Shown here in pieces: positions 22,652 to 31,585 of a stretch of 33,832 bases of DNA (position 1 is its first letter; every line of letters begins with the position of its first letter). The position numbers were made by a program, and so were the translations under genes. Origin of the DNA: Akkermansiaceae bacterium (GTDB taxonomy: Bacteria; Verrucomicrobiota; Verrucomicrobiia; Verrucomicrobiales; Akkermansiaceae); NCBI GenBank assembly GCA_013001695.1, contig JABDMC010000075.1, positions 1-33,832 on the forward strand, read 5' to 3'. Below the pieces are notes generated by a model that worked only from the letters and a program-made list of their open reading frames with translations, was not told where the DNA came from and did no database searches.

Positions 22652-22807
22652 GGGGGGAAGGGCCGCGGTCCGCAGCGCCACATCCGCCAATCCGCAGTTT
22701 CACAAGCTGGCAGGGTGCCGCCGTCCCACAAAACCCCCTGATCCGCCGCCCATTTGGCTATTCCGCATTACATATATTGTGTGAAGTTATCAAGGGGGTA
22801 GGAATCC

Positions 22808-23005
22808 ATGGCGGGAACGCCGGTTTCCCGGGCCTGGGAGCAATCCGGGCTGCGGCGAGGCTTCCTTGCGGGCGTCCTGCCGGTCCTGTCCGGCGTGCGT
22901 CGGGCGCGGCCCGGCCCGATGGCGCTGCGGGCGGCGGCCGTTCCGCGCGGCCCGTGTCCCGTGGTCTGCGCGGCGGCGTTGCGGCGGCCTGCGAACGAAA
23001 ATTGA
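22808..23005 (+). CDS. Doubtful small ORF upstream of parA
   Basis: A 65-codon ORF with ATG at 22808. AGGA lies 4 bases upstream, within GGGGGTAGGA, and an AT-rich promoter-like stretch precedes it. Third positions are mostly G or C, as in real genes here. The translation is Arg/Ala/Pro-rich with no recognisable domain, and overlapping minus-strand frames are also open. It could equally be a chance ORF or part of a non-coding RNA. Confidence 0.2.
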   Translation: MAGTPVSRAWEQSGLRRGFLAGVLPVLSGVRRARPGPMALRAAAVPRGPCPVVCAAALRRPANEN

Positions 23006-23063
23006 GACGCGAATCGCTTTGCCGCGGGACGATTCCGGCCCTGGCTGTCGGGGGCGAGTCTTT

Positions 23064-23093
23064 TTGATTTTCGCGGGCGCAATTTCCTTTAAT
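23064..23093 (+). promoter_or_regulatory. Likely parA promoter
   Basis: TTGATT (23064-23069, 4 of 6), an 18-base spacer and TTTAAT (23088-23093, 5 of 6) lie in an AT-rich patch. Transcription would start near 23100, leaving a leader of about 36 bases before the ATG at 23136. Confidence 0.5.
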
Positions 23094-23135
23094 GATGGGA
23101 TTTCCGCGGTTTGATCCTGTCCGCAGTCCGGGACG

Positions 23136-23927
23136 ATGAAAGTCATTGCTATTGCCAACCAGAAAGGAGGCGTTGGAAAAACGACCACGGCGGTGAATCT
23201 CTCCGCGGCGTTGGCGCAATCCGGGCAACGGATCCTGATGATCGATCTCGACCCGCAGGCCAATGCCACCAGCGGGATCGGCATTGAACCCGATTCCGGC
23301 GCGAGCCTCTACGGGACGCTCCTCGGGAACGAGGAACTGGAATCGAAGATTCTCCCGACCCGCTTCGACCGCCTCTCGATGGTGCCGTCGGAAATGGATC
23401 TCGCCGGCGTCGAGATCGAACTGGCGCGGATGGACAACCACCTGTCCCGCCTCCAGGGCATCCTGCAGGCCGCCAAGCAGCGCCGCCGCTTCGACTTCTG
23501 CCTCCTCGACACGCCGCCCTCGCTGGGCGTCCTGATGACCTCCGCCCTCGCGGCCGCGGACGAGATCCTGATTCCGCTCCAGTGCGAGTGGTTCGGCCTC
23601 GAGGGGCTCGCCAAGATCGTGCAGGTCATCGAGCACATCCGGCAGTCCGGGGTGAACCGGCGCGTCCGCCTCGAGGGCATCCTGATGACCATGTACGACG
23701 GCCGCACCAACCTCTCCCGCAGCGTCGTCGCGGAGGTCGGGAAGTATTTCCCGGAGCAGCTCTACAAGGCGGTCATTCCCCGCACGGTCCGGCTCGGAGA
23801 AGCTCCCAGCCACGGCCTGACGATCTTCGAGCACGACCCCCAGGGGGTCGGCGCGGAGGCCTACGAGTCCGCCGCGAAGGAATTTCTCCGCCGCCACGCG
23901 GTGGCGGCCCGGCCCGTCCCGGCCTGA
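23136..23927 (+). CDS. parA: ParA/Soj-family ATPase
   Basis: A 263-residue deviant-Walker ATPase that binds DNA non-specifically and positions chromosomes, plasmids or protein complexes. Seen: the deviant Walker A KGGVGKTTTAVNLSAALA at residues 10-27, MIDLDPQANATSGIG, LLDTPPSLGVL (Walker B), and PLQCEWFGLEGL. This is a full-length chromosomal-type ParA (Soj-like). No parB follows, although parB normally lies directly downstream; instead the mreB cluster begins 218 bases later. Either parB is elsewhere, or this is an orphan ParA serving another cargo. It has a likely own promoter, and a possible weak terminator follows. Start ATG 23136 gives the exact family N-terminus. Confidence 0.93.
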   Translation: MKVIAIANQKGGVGKTTTAVNLSAALAQSGQRILMIDLDPQANATSGIGIEPDSGASLYGTLLGNEELESKILPTRFDRLSMVPSEMDLAGVEIELARMDNHLSRLQGILQAAKQRRRFDFCLLDTPPSLGVLMTSALAAADEILIPLQCEWFGLEGLAKIVQVIEHIRQSGVNRRVRLEGILMTMYDGRTNLSRSVVAEVGKYFPEQLYKAVIPRTVRLGEAPSHGLTIFEHDPQGVGAEAYESAAKEFLRRHAVAARPVPA

Positions 23928-23943
23928 AGTTACTCACATATCA

Positions 23944-23979
23944 GGCCCCCGCCCCCCCTCCGGCCGGATCGGGCCTTTT
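23944..23979 (+). terminator. Possible weak terminator after parA
   Basis: GGCCC (23944-23948) can pair with GGGCC (23971-23975), which is followed by TTTT then CCCTCTT. A shorter alternative is GGCC-GGATCG-GGCC (23962-23975). The stems are short, so termination would be weak. It lies 17 bases past the parA stop. Confidence 0.3.
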
Positions 23980-23984
23980 CCCTC

Positions 23985-24012
23985 TTGCCCTTTCGCTTGA
24001 GGCACCTAACAT
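23985..24012 (+). promoter_or_regulatory. Possible promoter of the mre cluster
   Basis: TTGCCC (23985-23990, 4 of 6), a 16-base spacer and TAACAT (24007-24012, 4 of 6). The predicted start near 24019 would precede the leader ORF Shine-Dalgarno at 24026. The match is modest, but the position fits the cluster. Confidence 0.35.
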
Positions 24013-24037
24013 TTCCGCATCCCTGAAGGAATCGTGT

Positions 24038-24142
24038 ATGCGGAATCACCCTGCCTGCCGGATCGCGCTGCTTCCCGGGCCCCCGGCCGTCGTCGTTGGG
24101 ATGGGCCCTAAGAAGGGGTCTGCCTGCCAATTGACCCCCTGA
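24038..24142 (+). CDS. Candidate 34-codon leader ORF directly upstream of mreB
   Basis: ATG 24038 is preceded by AAGGA (24026-24030) at an ideal 7-base spacing. The ORF runs 34 codons (MRNHPACRIALLPG...) and stops with TGA at 24140-24142, three bases before the mreB ATG. mreB itself has no Shine-Dalgarno sequence, so its translation may depend on ribosomes finishing this ORF. Third positions are mostly G or C. A hairpin (GGGGTC/GACCCC, 24115-24138) covers the end of the ORF. The peptide resembles nothing known to me. The features are seen; coupling is inferred. It is too short for the ORF track. Confidence 0.4.
   Translation: MRNHPACRIALLPGPPAVVVGMGPKKGSACQLTP
24115..24138 (+). promoter_or_regulatory. 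Hairpin just before the mreB start
   Basis: GGGGTC (24115-24120) and GACCCC (24133-24138) form a 6-bp stem with a 12-base loop, ending 7 bases before the mreB ATG. It could block initiation at mreB until a ribosome translating the leader ORF opens it. Confidence 0.3.
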
Positions 24143-25171
<1,029 letters not shown>

Positions 25172-25196
25172 TTCGCGGCCGTCCCGAAGGGGAGAA

Positions 25197-26033
25197 ATGA
25201 AACCGCTCAATCTTCTCGCCCTCCTCTTGTTCCTCGCGGGCACCGTCTACGTCTTCACGTGGAGCGAGCGCACCGTGCGCAAGATCCAGGAGACCTACTA
25301 CGCGACGATCTCCCCTTTCCTGAAAGGCGGCTCGAAGCTGGAGCTGGCGACGCGGCGGTTCCTCAAGGAGGTCGAGCACTCGGAGGACCTCGAGAAGCGC
25401 CTCGAGGTCATCGAGCTCGAGTTCGGCAAGCTGCGCGCCATCGAGAGCCAGTTCCGCGAGCTGGAACGCGAGAACCGCGAGTTGCGCGCCAACCTCGACT
25501 TCAAGGAGCGCACGCGCTTCGACGTCGTGCCGGCGCGGATCATCAAGCGGCGGCCGAGCACCTGGCTGCAGAGCGTGACCATCGACCGCGGCGGCAAGTC
25601 GGGCATCGGCACGCAGGTCCCGGTCCTGGCGAACGGCGGCCTGGCGGGCAAGGTCGACCAGGTCTTCCCGAACACCGACATCGCCACCGTGATCCTGCTG
25701 ACCGATGAATCGTGCCAGGTGTCGGTGCAGGTGGCGGGGACCCCGGAGGTCGGCATCGTCAGCGGGCAACGGGGCGCCTACGGCGAGGAGCCGCGCCTGC
25801 GCCTCCGCTACCTGTCGAAGAACGCCCCCATCCGGCCGGGGATGAGCGTGGTCACCACCGGCCGCGGCAAGCTGTTCCCGCCCAACATCCTGGTGGGCAC
25901 CATCGAATCATTCGAGCCGGGGCCCGTCGACAGCGAGGCCCTCGTGAAGCCCTCCGTGGACTTCGTGAATCTCGAGATCGTCTTCGTCATTTCCGAATCC
26001 GGAGCGCCGCGGGAGGGCCCCTTGGAGGAATAG
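25197..26033 (+). CDS. mreC: Rod shape-determining protein MreC
   Basis: Bitopic elongasome protein that links MreB and MreD to PBP2 in the periplasm. 278 residues, typical. One N-terminal transmembrane helix (LNLLALLLFLAGTVYVF, about 4-20), then a coiled coil (about 60-103: EVEHSEDLEKRLEVIELEF, ELERENRELRANLDF), then the periplasmic beta domain with VPARIIKRRPSTWLQSVTID, RGGKSGIGTQVPVL, GLAGKVDQVFPNTDIATVILLTD and PPNILVGTIESF. Start ATG 25197 is preceded by AAGGGGAG with a short spacer. It follows mreB by 25 bases; mreD follows after 3 bases. Confidence 0.95.
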   Translation: MKPLNLLALLLFLAGTVYVFTWSERTVRKIQETYYATISPFLKGGSKLELATRRFLKEVEHSEDLEKRLEVIELEFGKLRAIESQFRELERENRELRANLDFKERTRFDVVPARIIKRRPSTWLQSVTIDRGGKSGIGTQVPVLANGGLAGKVDQVFPNTDIATVILLTDESCQVSVQVAGTPEVGIVSGQRGAYGEEPRLRLRYLSKNAPIRPGMSVVTTGRGKLFPPNILVGTIESFEPGPVDSEALVKPSVDFVNLEIVFVISESGAPREGPLEE

Positions 26034-26036
26034 GCC

Positions 26037-26630
26037 ATGATCCCCTATCACATCTGCGTTCTCGGTCTCATGGGGGCCGCCTTCATCCTGCAGCAATTCG
26101 TCCCGGCGGTCGGCGGCCTCTACGATGCGCGGATTCTCCTCGTGCCCCTCGTCTTTCTCTGTTCGGCGGTGACGGTGAACGTCCCGCCGATGCTCTTCCT
26201 GGCGTTCTTCTGCGGCTTCATGTGGGACGCGCAGCACCTCCTCGGCAGCCACGGCGGGGCCGAGGATGTCTACACCAACAAGGTCGAAACGATGCCGTTC
26301 GGCTACTCGATCGTCCTCTACGCCGCGATGGGCTTCCTGATGCAGGGGATCCAGCCGCTGTTCCGCGAGGGCAAGTGGCACGTCTCGGCCCTCCTCACGG
26401 GGGTCGCCATCTTTTGCTACCTGTTCGCCGAGTATTTCATCATCACCTTCGTGCGCGGCGACCTCGTGGTGACCCGGAGCCTCGCCCTCAAGACCGGCTT
26501 CTCGGCCCTGCTCACCATGGTATTTTCCCCGCTGGTTTTTTGGGTATTATTCAAGTGCGCGGCGCTCTTCAGGTATAAGGTGCGCTACGAGGGGCTGAAG
26601 TCCCGCCGCCGCCTCATCGTCAGCGAATAG
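26037..26630 (+). CDS. mreD: MreD-like rod shape-determining membrane protein
   Basis: A 197-residue polytopic inner-membrane protein, with about five hydrophobic segments (ICVLGLMGAAFILQ, ILLVPLVFLCSAVTV, MLFLAFFCGFMWD, ALLTGVAIFCYLFAEYFI, TGFSALLTMVFSPLVFWVLF). MreD sequences diverge widely, so the call rests on length, topology and position between mreC and PBP2. FCGFMWDAQHL resembles the G-x-x-x-D segment of MreD. GGAGG lies 8 bases before ATG 26037, a good site. The C-terminus is short and basic (SRRRLIVSE). Confidence 0.85.
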   Translation: MIPYHICVLGLMGAAFILQQFVPAVGGLYDARILLVPLVFLCSAVTVNVPPMLFLAFFCGFMWDAQHLLGSHGGAEDVYTNKVETMPFGYSIVLYAAMGFLMQGIQPLFREGKWHVSALLTGVAIFCYLFAEYFIITFVRGDLVVTRSLALKTGFSALLTMVFSPLVFWVLFKCAALFRYKVRYEGLKSRRRLIVSE

Positions 26631-26634
26631 ATCC

Positions 26635-28767
26635 ATGGAATCCCGCTACCGCCTCCGCCTGTATCTCCTCACCGCCCTGGTGCTGGTGGGGGCCGGGGTC
26701 CTCCTGACGCGTCTCTATGAGTTCCAGATCGAGGACCGGGATTTTTACCTCGATCGCGTGCCCGGGAACAAGACCGTCACGATCCGGGAACCGGGCGTCC
26801 GCGGGGAGATCGTCGACCGGAACTACGACCCGGTCAGCGGCAAGGGCGTGGTCCTCGCCGAGAACACCCGCAATTACGAGCTGGTCTTCAACCTCGAGGA
26901 GATCCACCGGGCGTGGAAGCTGCAGATCAAGCAGGAGAGCGGCAGCCAGTTCGTGGCGGGCCCGATTTCCCTGCCCACCCGGGACTCGAGCAAGGACATC
27001 GTCAAGATCGTGCAGGAATCGATCGAGCCGCGCCTCCGCGCCCACGGCATCGAACCGAAGTACAGCCCGAGCGCGATGCAGACCCACTACCTGACGCACG
27101 GCGGGCTGGTCCTCTTCACCTTCCCGGTCGACCTGACCTTCGACCAGTTCTCGCGGTTGGCGGAGCACAACCTCGAGATGCCCGGGGTGTATGTCACGGT
27201 CCGCCCGCGCCGCCGTTACCCGTACGGGACGCTCGCCTGCCACACCCTCGGCTACCTGAAGCAGTGGGAGAAGGGCGACATTCCCGATGCCGACAAGGCC
27301 ACCTACAATCACTACCTCGGCGACACCAAGGGGATCAACGGCATCGAAGCCACCATGAACGACGTCCTGACCGGCTCGCCCGGCCGCCGGGTGCTGCGCA
27401 TGAGCGAGAAGGGCCGCATCCTCGGCGAGGAGACCCTCGAGTACATCCCCCCGCGGCAGGGATCGCGGGTGGAGCTGACCATCGACGCCCGGGCCCAGTA
27501 TCTCGTGGAGAATGTCCTCCGCAAGGCGGGGCGGGCCGCGGCGGTCGTGATGGACCCCAACACCGGCGAGGTCATCGCCATGGCCTCGGTCCCGAACTAC
27601 GACCCGAACGAATTCATCCCGAGCGTGAATCGCGCCAAGTATGCCGAGTACCGCGCCAACCGCGCCTCCCCGTTCACCGACCGGGCGATCTCCAGCTTCA
27701 CCCCCGGGTCGACCTTCAAGCTGCCGACCGCCATCGCGGGGTGCATGCACGGCTATTCGAACCGCCGTTACTCGTGCAGCGGCGGAATCGCCTACGGGGC
27801 GCGGCGCTCGGTCACGATCCGCTGCTGGAAGCGCGAGGGTCACGGAACCCTCGACCTCGCATCCTCCATCCAGCGGTCGTGCAACACCTACTTCATGGAC
27901 CTCGCCACGACCCTCGGGACGAACCGCATGGTCGACGCCTTCCAACTCGTCGGCTTCGGGAAGCGCACCGGGATCGAGCTCCCCTCGGAATCCGCCGGCA
28001 TCGTCCCCGGCAGCAACTGGTGGCGCCGCGAATACCGTCCCGGGGCCTCCATGACCCCTTCCCTCGTCGCCCAGCTGGCCATCGGGCAGGGTGACTCGCA
28101 GGCCACCCCTCTCCAGATGTGCGCCCTGGTCTCCTGCATCGCCAACGGCGGGCGCTATTTCAAGCCCCGCATCGTCCGGCGCGTCATCCACCCGGACCGC
28201 GGCGTCATCGTCAGCAGCGTTCCGGAGCTCCGCTCCGACCTCCTCAAGGAGGGGTTGACCGCCGAGCAGCTCGAAGTCATCCGGATGGGCATGTGGAAGG
28301 CGGCCAACGAGCCGGGCGGCACCGCCGGCCGCGCCTCGCTCAAGGAGGTCAGCGTGGCCGCCAAGACCGGGACCGCCCAGACCGCCGACCTCGGCATCAA
28401 GTCCCACAATTCCTGGACGGTGGCCTTCGCCCCCTTCGATTCCCCGCGCTACGCCATCGCGGTGCTGGTCCAGAACGGCAAATCCGGCGGCCGGGTGTGC
28501 GGGCCGCTGGTCCACATGATCCTCCGCGGGCTCTTCGCCTCCGACGGGGGCCTGCGGCTGCCCCTCGCCCGGATGGGCGAATACGAAGGCCATTTCGACC
28601 CGATCGAGCAAATCGACCTCCCGGAAGGCGATCTCCTCCCGCTTGCTATTGACGAGGAGGGAGAAACAGGCGAGGAAGCAGCCGAGGCGGAGCCGGAAGG
28701 AGCCCCGGTCAAAGTGAAGCCGCGGACCCTCCCCCTCCCCTCCATCACCCCCGAACCCCAGCAGTAG
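26635..28767 (+). CDS. mrdA: Penicillin-binding protein 2 (elongation transpeptidase)
   Basis: Class B PBP that cross-links peptidoglycan during cell elongation, working with RodA. 710 residues; PBP2 is usually 600-650. One N-terminal transmembrane anchor (LYLLTALVLVGAGVLLTRLYEFQI), then the pedestal domain (REPGVRGEIVDRN, GIEATMNDVLTGSPG). The transpeptidase domain has SxxK as STFK (Ser359, Lys362), SxN as SCN (415-417) and KTG at 577-579. Also typical is RCWKREGHGTLDLASSIQRS. After the fold ends near residue 650 there is an acidic Glu/Pro-rich tail (EEGETGEEAAEAEPEGAP) of about 40 residues, which most PBP2 proteins lack. It starts 5 bases after the mreD stop. Confidence 0.96.
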   Translation: MESRYRLRLYLLTALVLVGAGVLLTRLYEFQIEDRDFYLDRVPGNKTVTIREPGVRGEIVDRNYDPVSGKGVVLAENTRNYELVFNLEEIHRAWKLQIKQESGSQFVAGPISLPTRDSSKDIVKIVQESIEPRLRAHGIEPKYSPSAMQTHYLTHGGLVLFTFPVDLTFDQFSRLAEHNLEMPGVYVTVRPRRRYPYGTLACHTLGYLKQWEKGDIPDADKATYNHYLGDTKGINGIEATMNDVLTGSPGRRVLRMSEKGRILGEETLEYIPPRQGSRVELTIDARAQYLVENVLRKAGRAAAVVMDPNTGEVIAMASVPNYDPNEFIPSVNRAKYAEYRANRASPFTDRAISSFTPGSTFKLPTAIAGCMHGYSNRRYSCSGGIAYGARRSVTIRCWKREGHGTLDLASSIQRSCNTYFMDLATTLGTNRMVDAFQLVGFGKRTGIELPSESAGIVPGSNWWRREYRPGASMTPSLVAQLAIGQGDSQATPLQMCALVSCIANGGRYFKPRIVRRVIHPDRGVIVSSVPELRSDLLKEGLTAEQLEVIRMGMWKAANEPGGTAGRASLKEVSVAAKTGTAQTADLGIKSHNSWTVAFAPFDSPRYAIAVLVQNGKSGGRVCGPLVHMILRGLFASDGGLRLPLARMGEYEGHFDPIEQIDLPEGDLLPLAIDEEGETGEEAAEAEPEGAPVKVKPRTLPLPSITPEPQQ

Positions 28768-28833
28768 GGGCATGCCCCCTCCCCCGCCCTGGCCTCCCCT
28801 TTCCAAACCCCTTCCCCATGACTTTCCACCACC

Positions 28834-30423
28834 ATGCTGAAAAAGATCAAACGCGCCTTGCGGCTCAGTGGCATCGATCCGCTGCAGGGCAACACCATTG
28901 TCATCAATGCTGAAAAGCTCGAGCGCCGCGTGGCGCTTCTCGAAGACGGAATCCTTGAAGAGTATGATATAGAGCGGGAAGGCGACAACAACATCGTCGG
29001 CAGCATCTTCAAGGGCCGCGTCAAGAACATCGAGCCCGGCCTGAAGGCCATGTTCGTCGACATCGGCATGGAGAAGAACGCCTTCCTCCACTTCTGGGAC
29101 GCCATCCCCGCCGCCCTCGACAACAGCCTCGAGGAGATCCAGCGCCACGGGCGGCCGAAGCGCCGCAAGAAGCAGATCACCTCGAAGGACATCCCGAAGA
29201 TCTATCCGGTCGGCTCGGAAATCGTCATCCAGGTATCCAAGGGGCCCATCGGCAACAAGGGACCGCGGGTCACCACGAACGTCTCCCTCCCCGGCCGCTA
29301 CCTCGTCCTCACCCCGTATTCCGAGCAGTTCGGGATCAGCCGCAAGGTCGACGACCCCAAGGAGCGCAAGCGGCTCCGCGAGATCATGGAGAAGCTCAAC
29401 GTCCCCGAGGGGATGGGCATCATCATGCGGACCGTGGCGCAGAACCAGCGCTACCGGCACTTTGTCCGCGACCTCGCGATGCTCCTCGAGGAGTGGGGCG
29501 AAGTCGAGGACCTGCGGAACAACACCCCCGCCCCGGTCTGCATCTTCAAGGAACCCGGCCTCATCGAGCGCACCGCCCGCGATTTCCTGACCGAGGAGAT
29601 CGACAACGTGATCTGCGACGACCTCGAGACGACCGAGGAAATGCGCGCCATCGCGGAGCGCATCTCGCGGCGCGCCAAGAACCGGATCCACTATCATCCC
29701 GGTCCGCAGCCCCTCTTCGAGGCGACCGGCCTGCAGAAGCAGATCGACGAGGCCTTCCTGCGGCAGGTCTGGCTGCCGTGCGGCGGCTACATCGTCATCG
29801 ACGAAACCGAGGCCCTCATCGCGATCGACGTGAACACCGGGAGGAACCGCGGGTCGAAGGACGTCGAGCGCATGATCCTCGAGACCAACGTCGAGGCGGC
29901 CGAGGAGGTCGCCCGGCAGTTCCGCCTCCGGAATATCGGCGGGCTGGTGGTCGTGGACTTCATCGACATGCGGCACCGGCGCGACCAGCAGGCCGTCTTC
30001 CGCGCCATGAAGGAACGCCTCAAGCGCGACAAGGCGAAGACCCAGGTTCTCCAGATCTCCTCGGTGGGACTCATGGAGATGACGCGCCAGCGCCTGAACG
30101 AGAGTATTCGCGAGACGATCCTCGAACCGTGCCCCTACTGCCAGGGCCGCGGCAAGGTGAAGACGACCCTCACGATGAGCGTCGAGATCCAGCGGGTCCT
30201 CAGCGGCGTCATCCACAAGCAGAAGCAGGAGGAGGTCGGCGACATCATCGTGGTGGTCAACTCCGACGTCCTGAACCGCTTCAAGAGCGAGGATTCCCAT
30301 CTCCTCGTGGAATTGGAGCGGTCGCACACCGGCCGCCTCATCTTCCGCAGCGACCCGGCCCTGCACCGGGAGCGCTACGCGATCATCGACGCGCAGACCG
30401 AGAAGCCGCTCGCCGAGGGGTAA
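28834..30423 (+). CDS. rng: Ribonuclease G/E family endoribonuclease
   Basis: Endoribonuclease of the RNase E/G family, processing rRNA and mRNA; 529 residues, close to RNase G (489) with no long RNase E scaffold tail. Seen: the S1 domain after NIVGSIFKGRVKNIEPGLKAMFVDIGMEKNAFLH, here split by its insert; GIIMRTVA; the catalytic metal motifs IAIDVNTG (Asp332) and VVDFIDM (Asp375, Asp377); and the Zn-link CPYCQGRG (Cys433, Cys436). The RNase G gene also lies next to mreBCD in E. coli and others, so the context agrees. A 66-base C-rich gap without a ribosome binding site separates it from mrdA. It converges on trpD, with 18 bases between stops and no terminator hairpin seen. Confidence 0.95.
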   Translation: MLKKIKRALRLSGIDPLQGNTIVINAEKLERRVALLEDGILEEYDIEREGDNNIVGSIFKGRVKNIEPGLKAMFVDIGMEKNAFLHFWDAIPAALDNSLEEIQRHGRPKRRKKQITSKDIPKIYPVGSEIVIQVSKGPIGNKGPRVTTNVSLPGRYLVLTPYSEQFGISRKVDDPKERKRLREIMEKLNVPEGMGIIMRTVAQNQRYRHFVRDLAMLLEEWGEVEDLRNNTPAPVCIFKEPGLIERTARDFLTEEIDNVICDDLETTEEMRAIAERISRRAKNRIHYHPGPQPLFEATGLQKQIDEAFLRQVWLPCGGYIVIDETEALIAIDVNTGRNRGSKDVERMILETNVEAAEEVARQFRLRNIGGLVVVDFIDMRHRRDQQAVFRAMKERLKRDKAKTQVLQISSVGLMEMTRQRLNESIRETILEPCPYCQGRGKVKTTLTMSVEIQRVLSGVIHKQKQEEVGDIIVVVNSDVLNRFKSEDSHLLVELERSHTGRLIFRSDPALHRERYAIIDAQTEKPLAEG

Positions 30424-30441
30424 GCAACCCCGGGGGCGGCC

Positions 30442-31485
30442 TCACTGCGCGGCGTCCTGGAGCGCCTTGAGCCGCTCGAAGGCCGCGCCGGAATCGATGA
30501 GCCGGCGGGATTGCTCGATCCCGTCGCCGACCGTGTCGGCGAGGCCGGCGCAGGCCAGCCCGGCCCCGGCATTCATGAGCACCATGTCACGCTTCGGTCC
30601 GTGCTCGGCGCCCTCGAGGATGCTCTTGAGGATGGCCGCATTCTCCGCGGCGTCCCCGCCGCGCAGGTCGTCCACCTCGGCGTGCTGCAAGCCGAAGTCC
30701 CGCGGCCGGATCTCCTCGTCGAGGAGCTCCTCGTAGGTGCCCGCCTTGCAGACCCGGGTCGAGCCCATGAGGCTCACCTCGTCGACGGAGCGGCCGTCGC
30801 CGGTGGTTCCATGGACGGCCCAGGCGGATTCGCGCCCGAGGCGCTGCAGGATCTCGGCGAAGACCGGGGCGAGATCGCGCTGCATCACCCCCACCAGCTG
30901 GCACGTCGGCCGGGCGGGATTCAGGAGCGGCCCGATGAGGTTGAAGATGGTCCGGATGCCCTGCTCGGCGAGCAGCTTGCGCACCGGGACGACGGCCTTG
31001 AAGGCCGGATGGTAGGCCGGGGCGAAGAGGAAGCCGATGCCGGCCTCGGACATGCACCGCCGGAATCCCGCCGGCGGAAGGTCGATGCGGATCCCCAGGG
31101 CCTCGAGGACATCCGCCCCGCCGCTCTTGGATGTGATCCCGCGGTTGCCGTGCTTCGCCACCATCGCCCCGCCGGCCGCGATGACGAACATGCTGGTGGT
31201 CGACACGTTGAAGAGGTTGAGCTTGTCCCCGCCGGTGCCGCACACGTCGATGACGGGCACCTCGATCGCGAGCTTCCCGAGTTCCGGGTCGACGGCGCGT
31301 TCCAGCAGGCATTCCACGAAGGCCGCGATTTCGGAGGCGGTTTCGCCCTTGTCCGCAAGGGACTTCAGGAACCCGGCCTTCTTGTCGACCTCGGCATCTT
31401 CATCGAGGAGGAACTCGACCGCGGCGGCCACCTGCCGGTCATCGAGGGGCTGCTTGGCGGCGAGGTGATTGAGGAGAGCGTCCAT
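30442..31485 (-). CDS. trpD: Anthranilate phosphoribosyltransferase
   Basis: Joins anthranilate and PRPP to make phosphoribosylanthranilate, the second step of tryptophan synthesis. 347 residues, normal. Seen: an N-terminal helical domain, the PRPP loop VCGTGGDKLNLFNVST near residue 83, KHGNRGITSKSGGADVLEALG, FLFAPAYHPAFKAVVPVRK, GIRTIFNLIGPLLNPARP, and VHGTTGDGRSVDEVS. The usual D-G-x-x-T-F-N after GTGGD reads KLNLFN. The track start at 31596 would overlap the divergent moeZ start at 31586; ATG 31485 (MDALLNHLAAK) matches family N-termini. No other trp genes are in the window. Confidence 0.95.
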   Translation of the reverse strand: MDALLNHLAAKQPLDDRQVAAAVEFLLDEDAEVDKKAGFLKSLADKGETASEIAAFVECLLERAVDPELGKLAIEVPVIDVCGTGGDKLNLFNVSTTSMFVIAAGGAMVAKHGNRGITSKSGGADVLEALGIRIDLPPAGFRRCMSEAGIGFLFAPAYHPAFKAVVPVRKLLAEQGIRTIFNLIGPLLNPARPTCQLVGVMQRDLAPVFAEILQRLGRESAWAVHGTTGDGRSVDEVSLMGSTRVCKAGTYEELLDEEIRPRDFGLQHAEVDDLRGGDAAENAAILKSILEGAEHGPKRDMVLMNAGAGLACAGLADTVGDGIEQSRRLIDSGAAFERLKALQDAAQ

Positions 31486-31585
31486 CCGCCCCCAGAGATA
31501 GGCCCCTTGCGGGCCGGGTTCAATCGCGGAGTCGGCCGGCGCGCCGCACTTGCGGCGGGCGGCATCCCCGGCGAGACTCAAGGCG

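Larger units (their letters stand above)
22652..23135. other. 484-bp gap between the E2 gene and parA
   Basis: No confident gene. A short AT-rich, promoter-like stretch lies at 22753-22790. It is followed by about 200 bases of very GC-rich DNA with a 65-codon ORF, then AT-rich DNA with the likely parA promoter at 23064-23093. No known small RNA (RNase P, SRP, 6S, tmRNA) or riboswitch could be recognised. Confidence 0.5.

Noticed and set aside
22652-23135. Known structured RNA such as RNase P, SRP, 6S RNA or a riboswitch upstream of parA
   Set aside because: None of the conserved core sequences I know could be found in the region.
26620-30366. 1248-codon minus-strand ORF opposite mreD, mrdA and rng
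   Set aside because: It is antisense to three certain genes. The translation is Asp/Glu/Gly/His/Leu-rich without any domain, the normal shadow in GC-rich genes.
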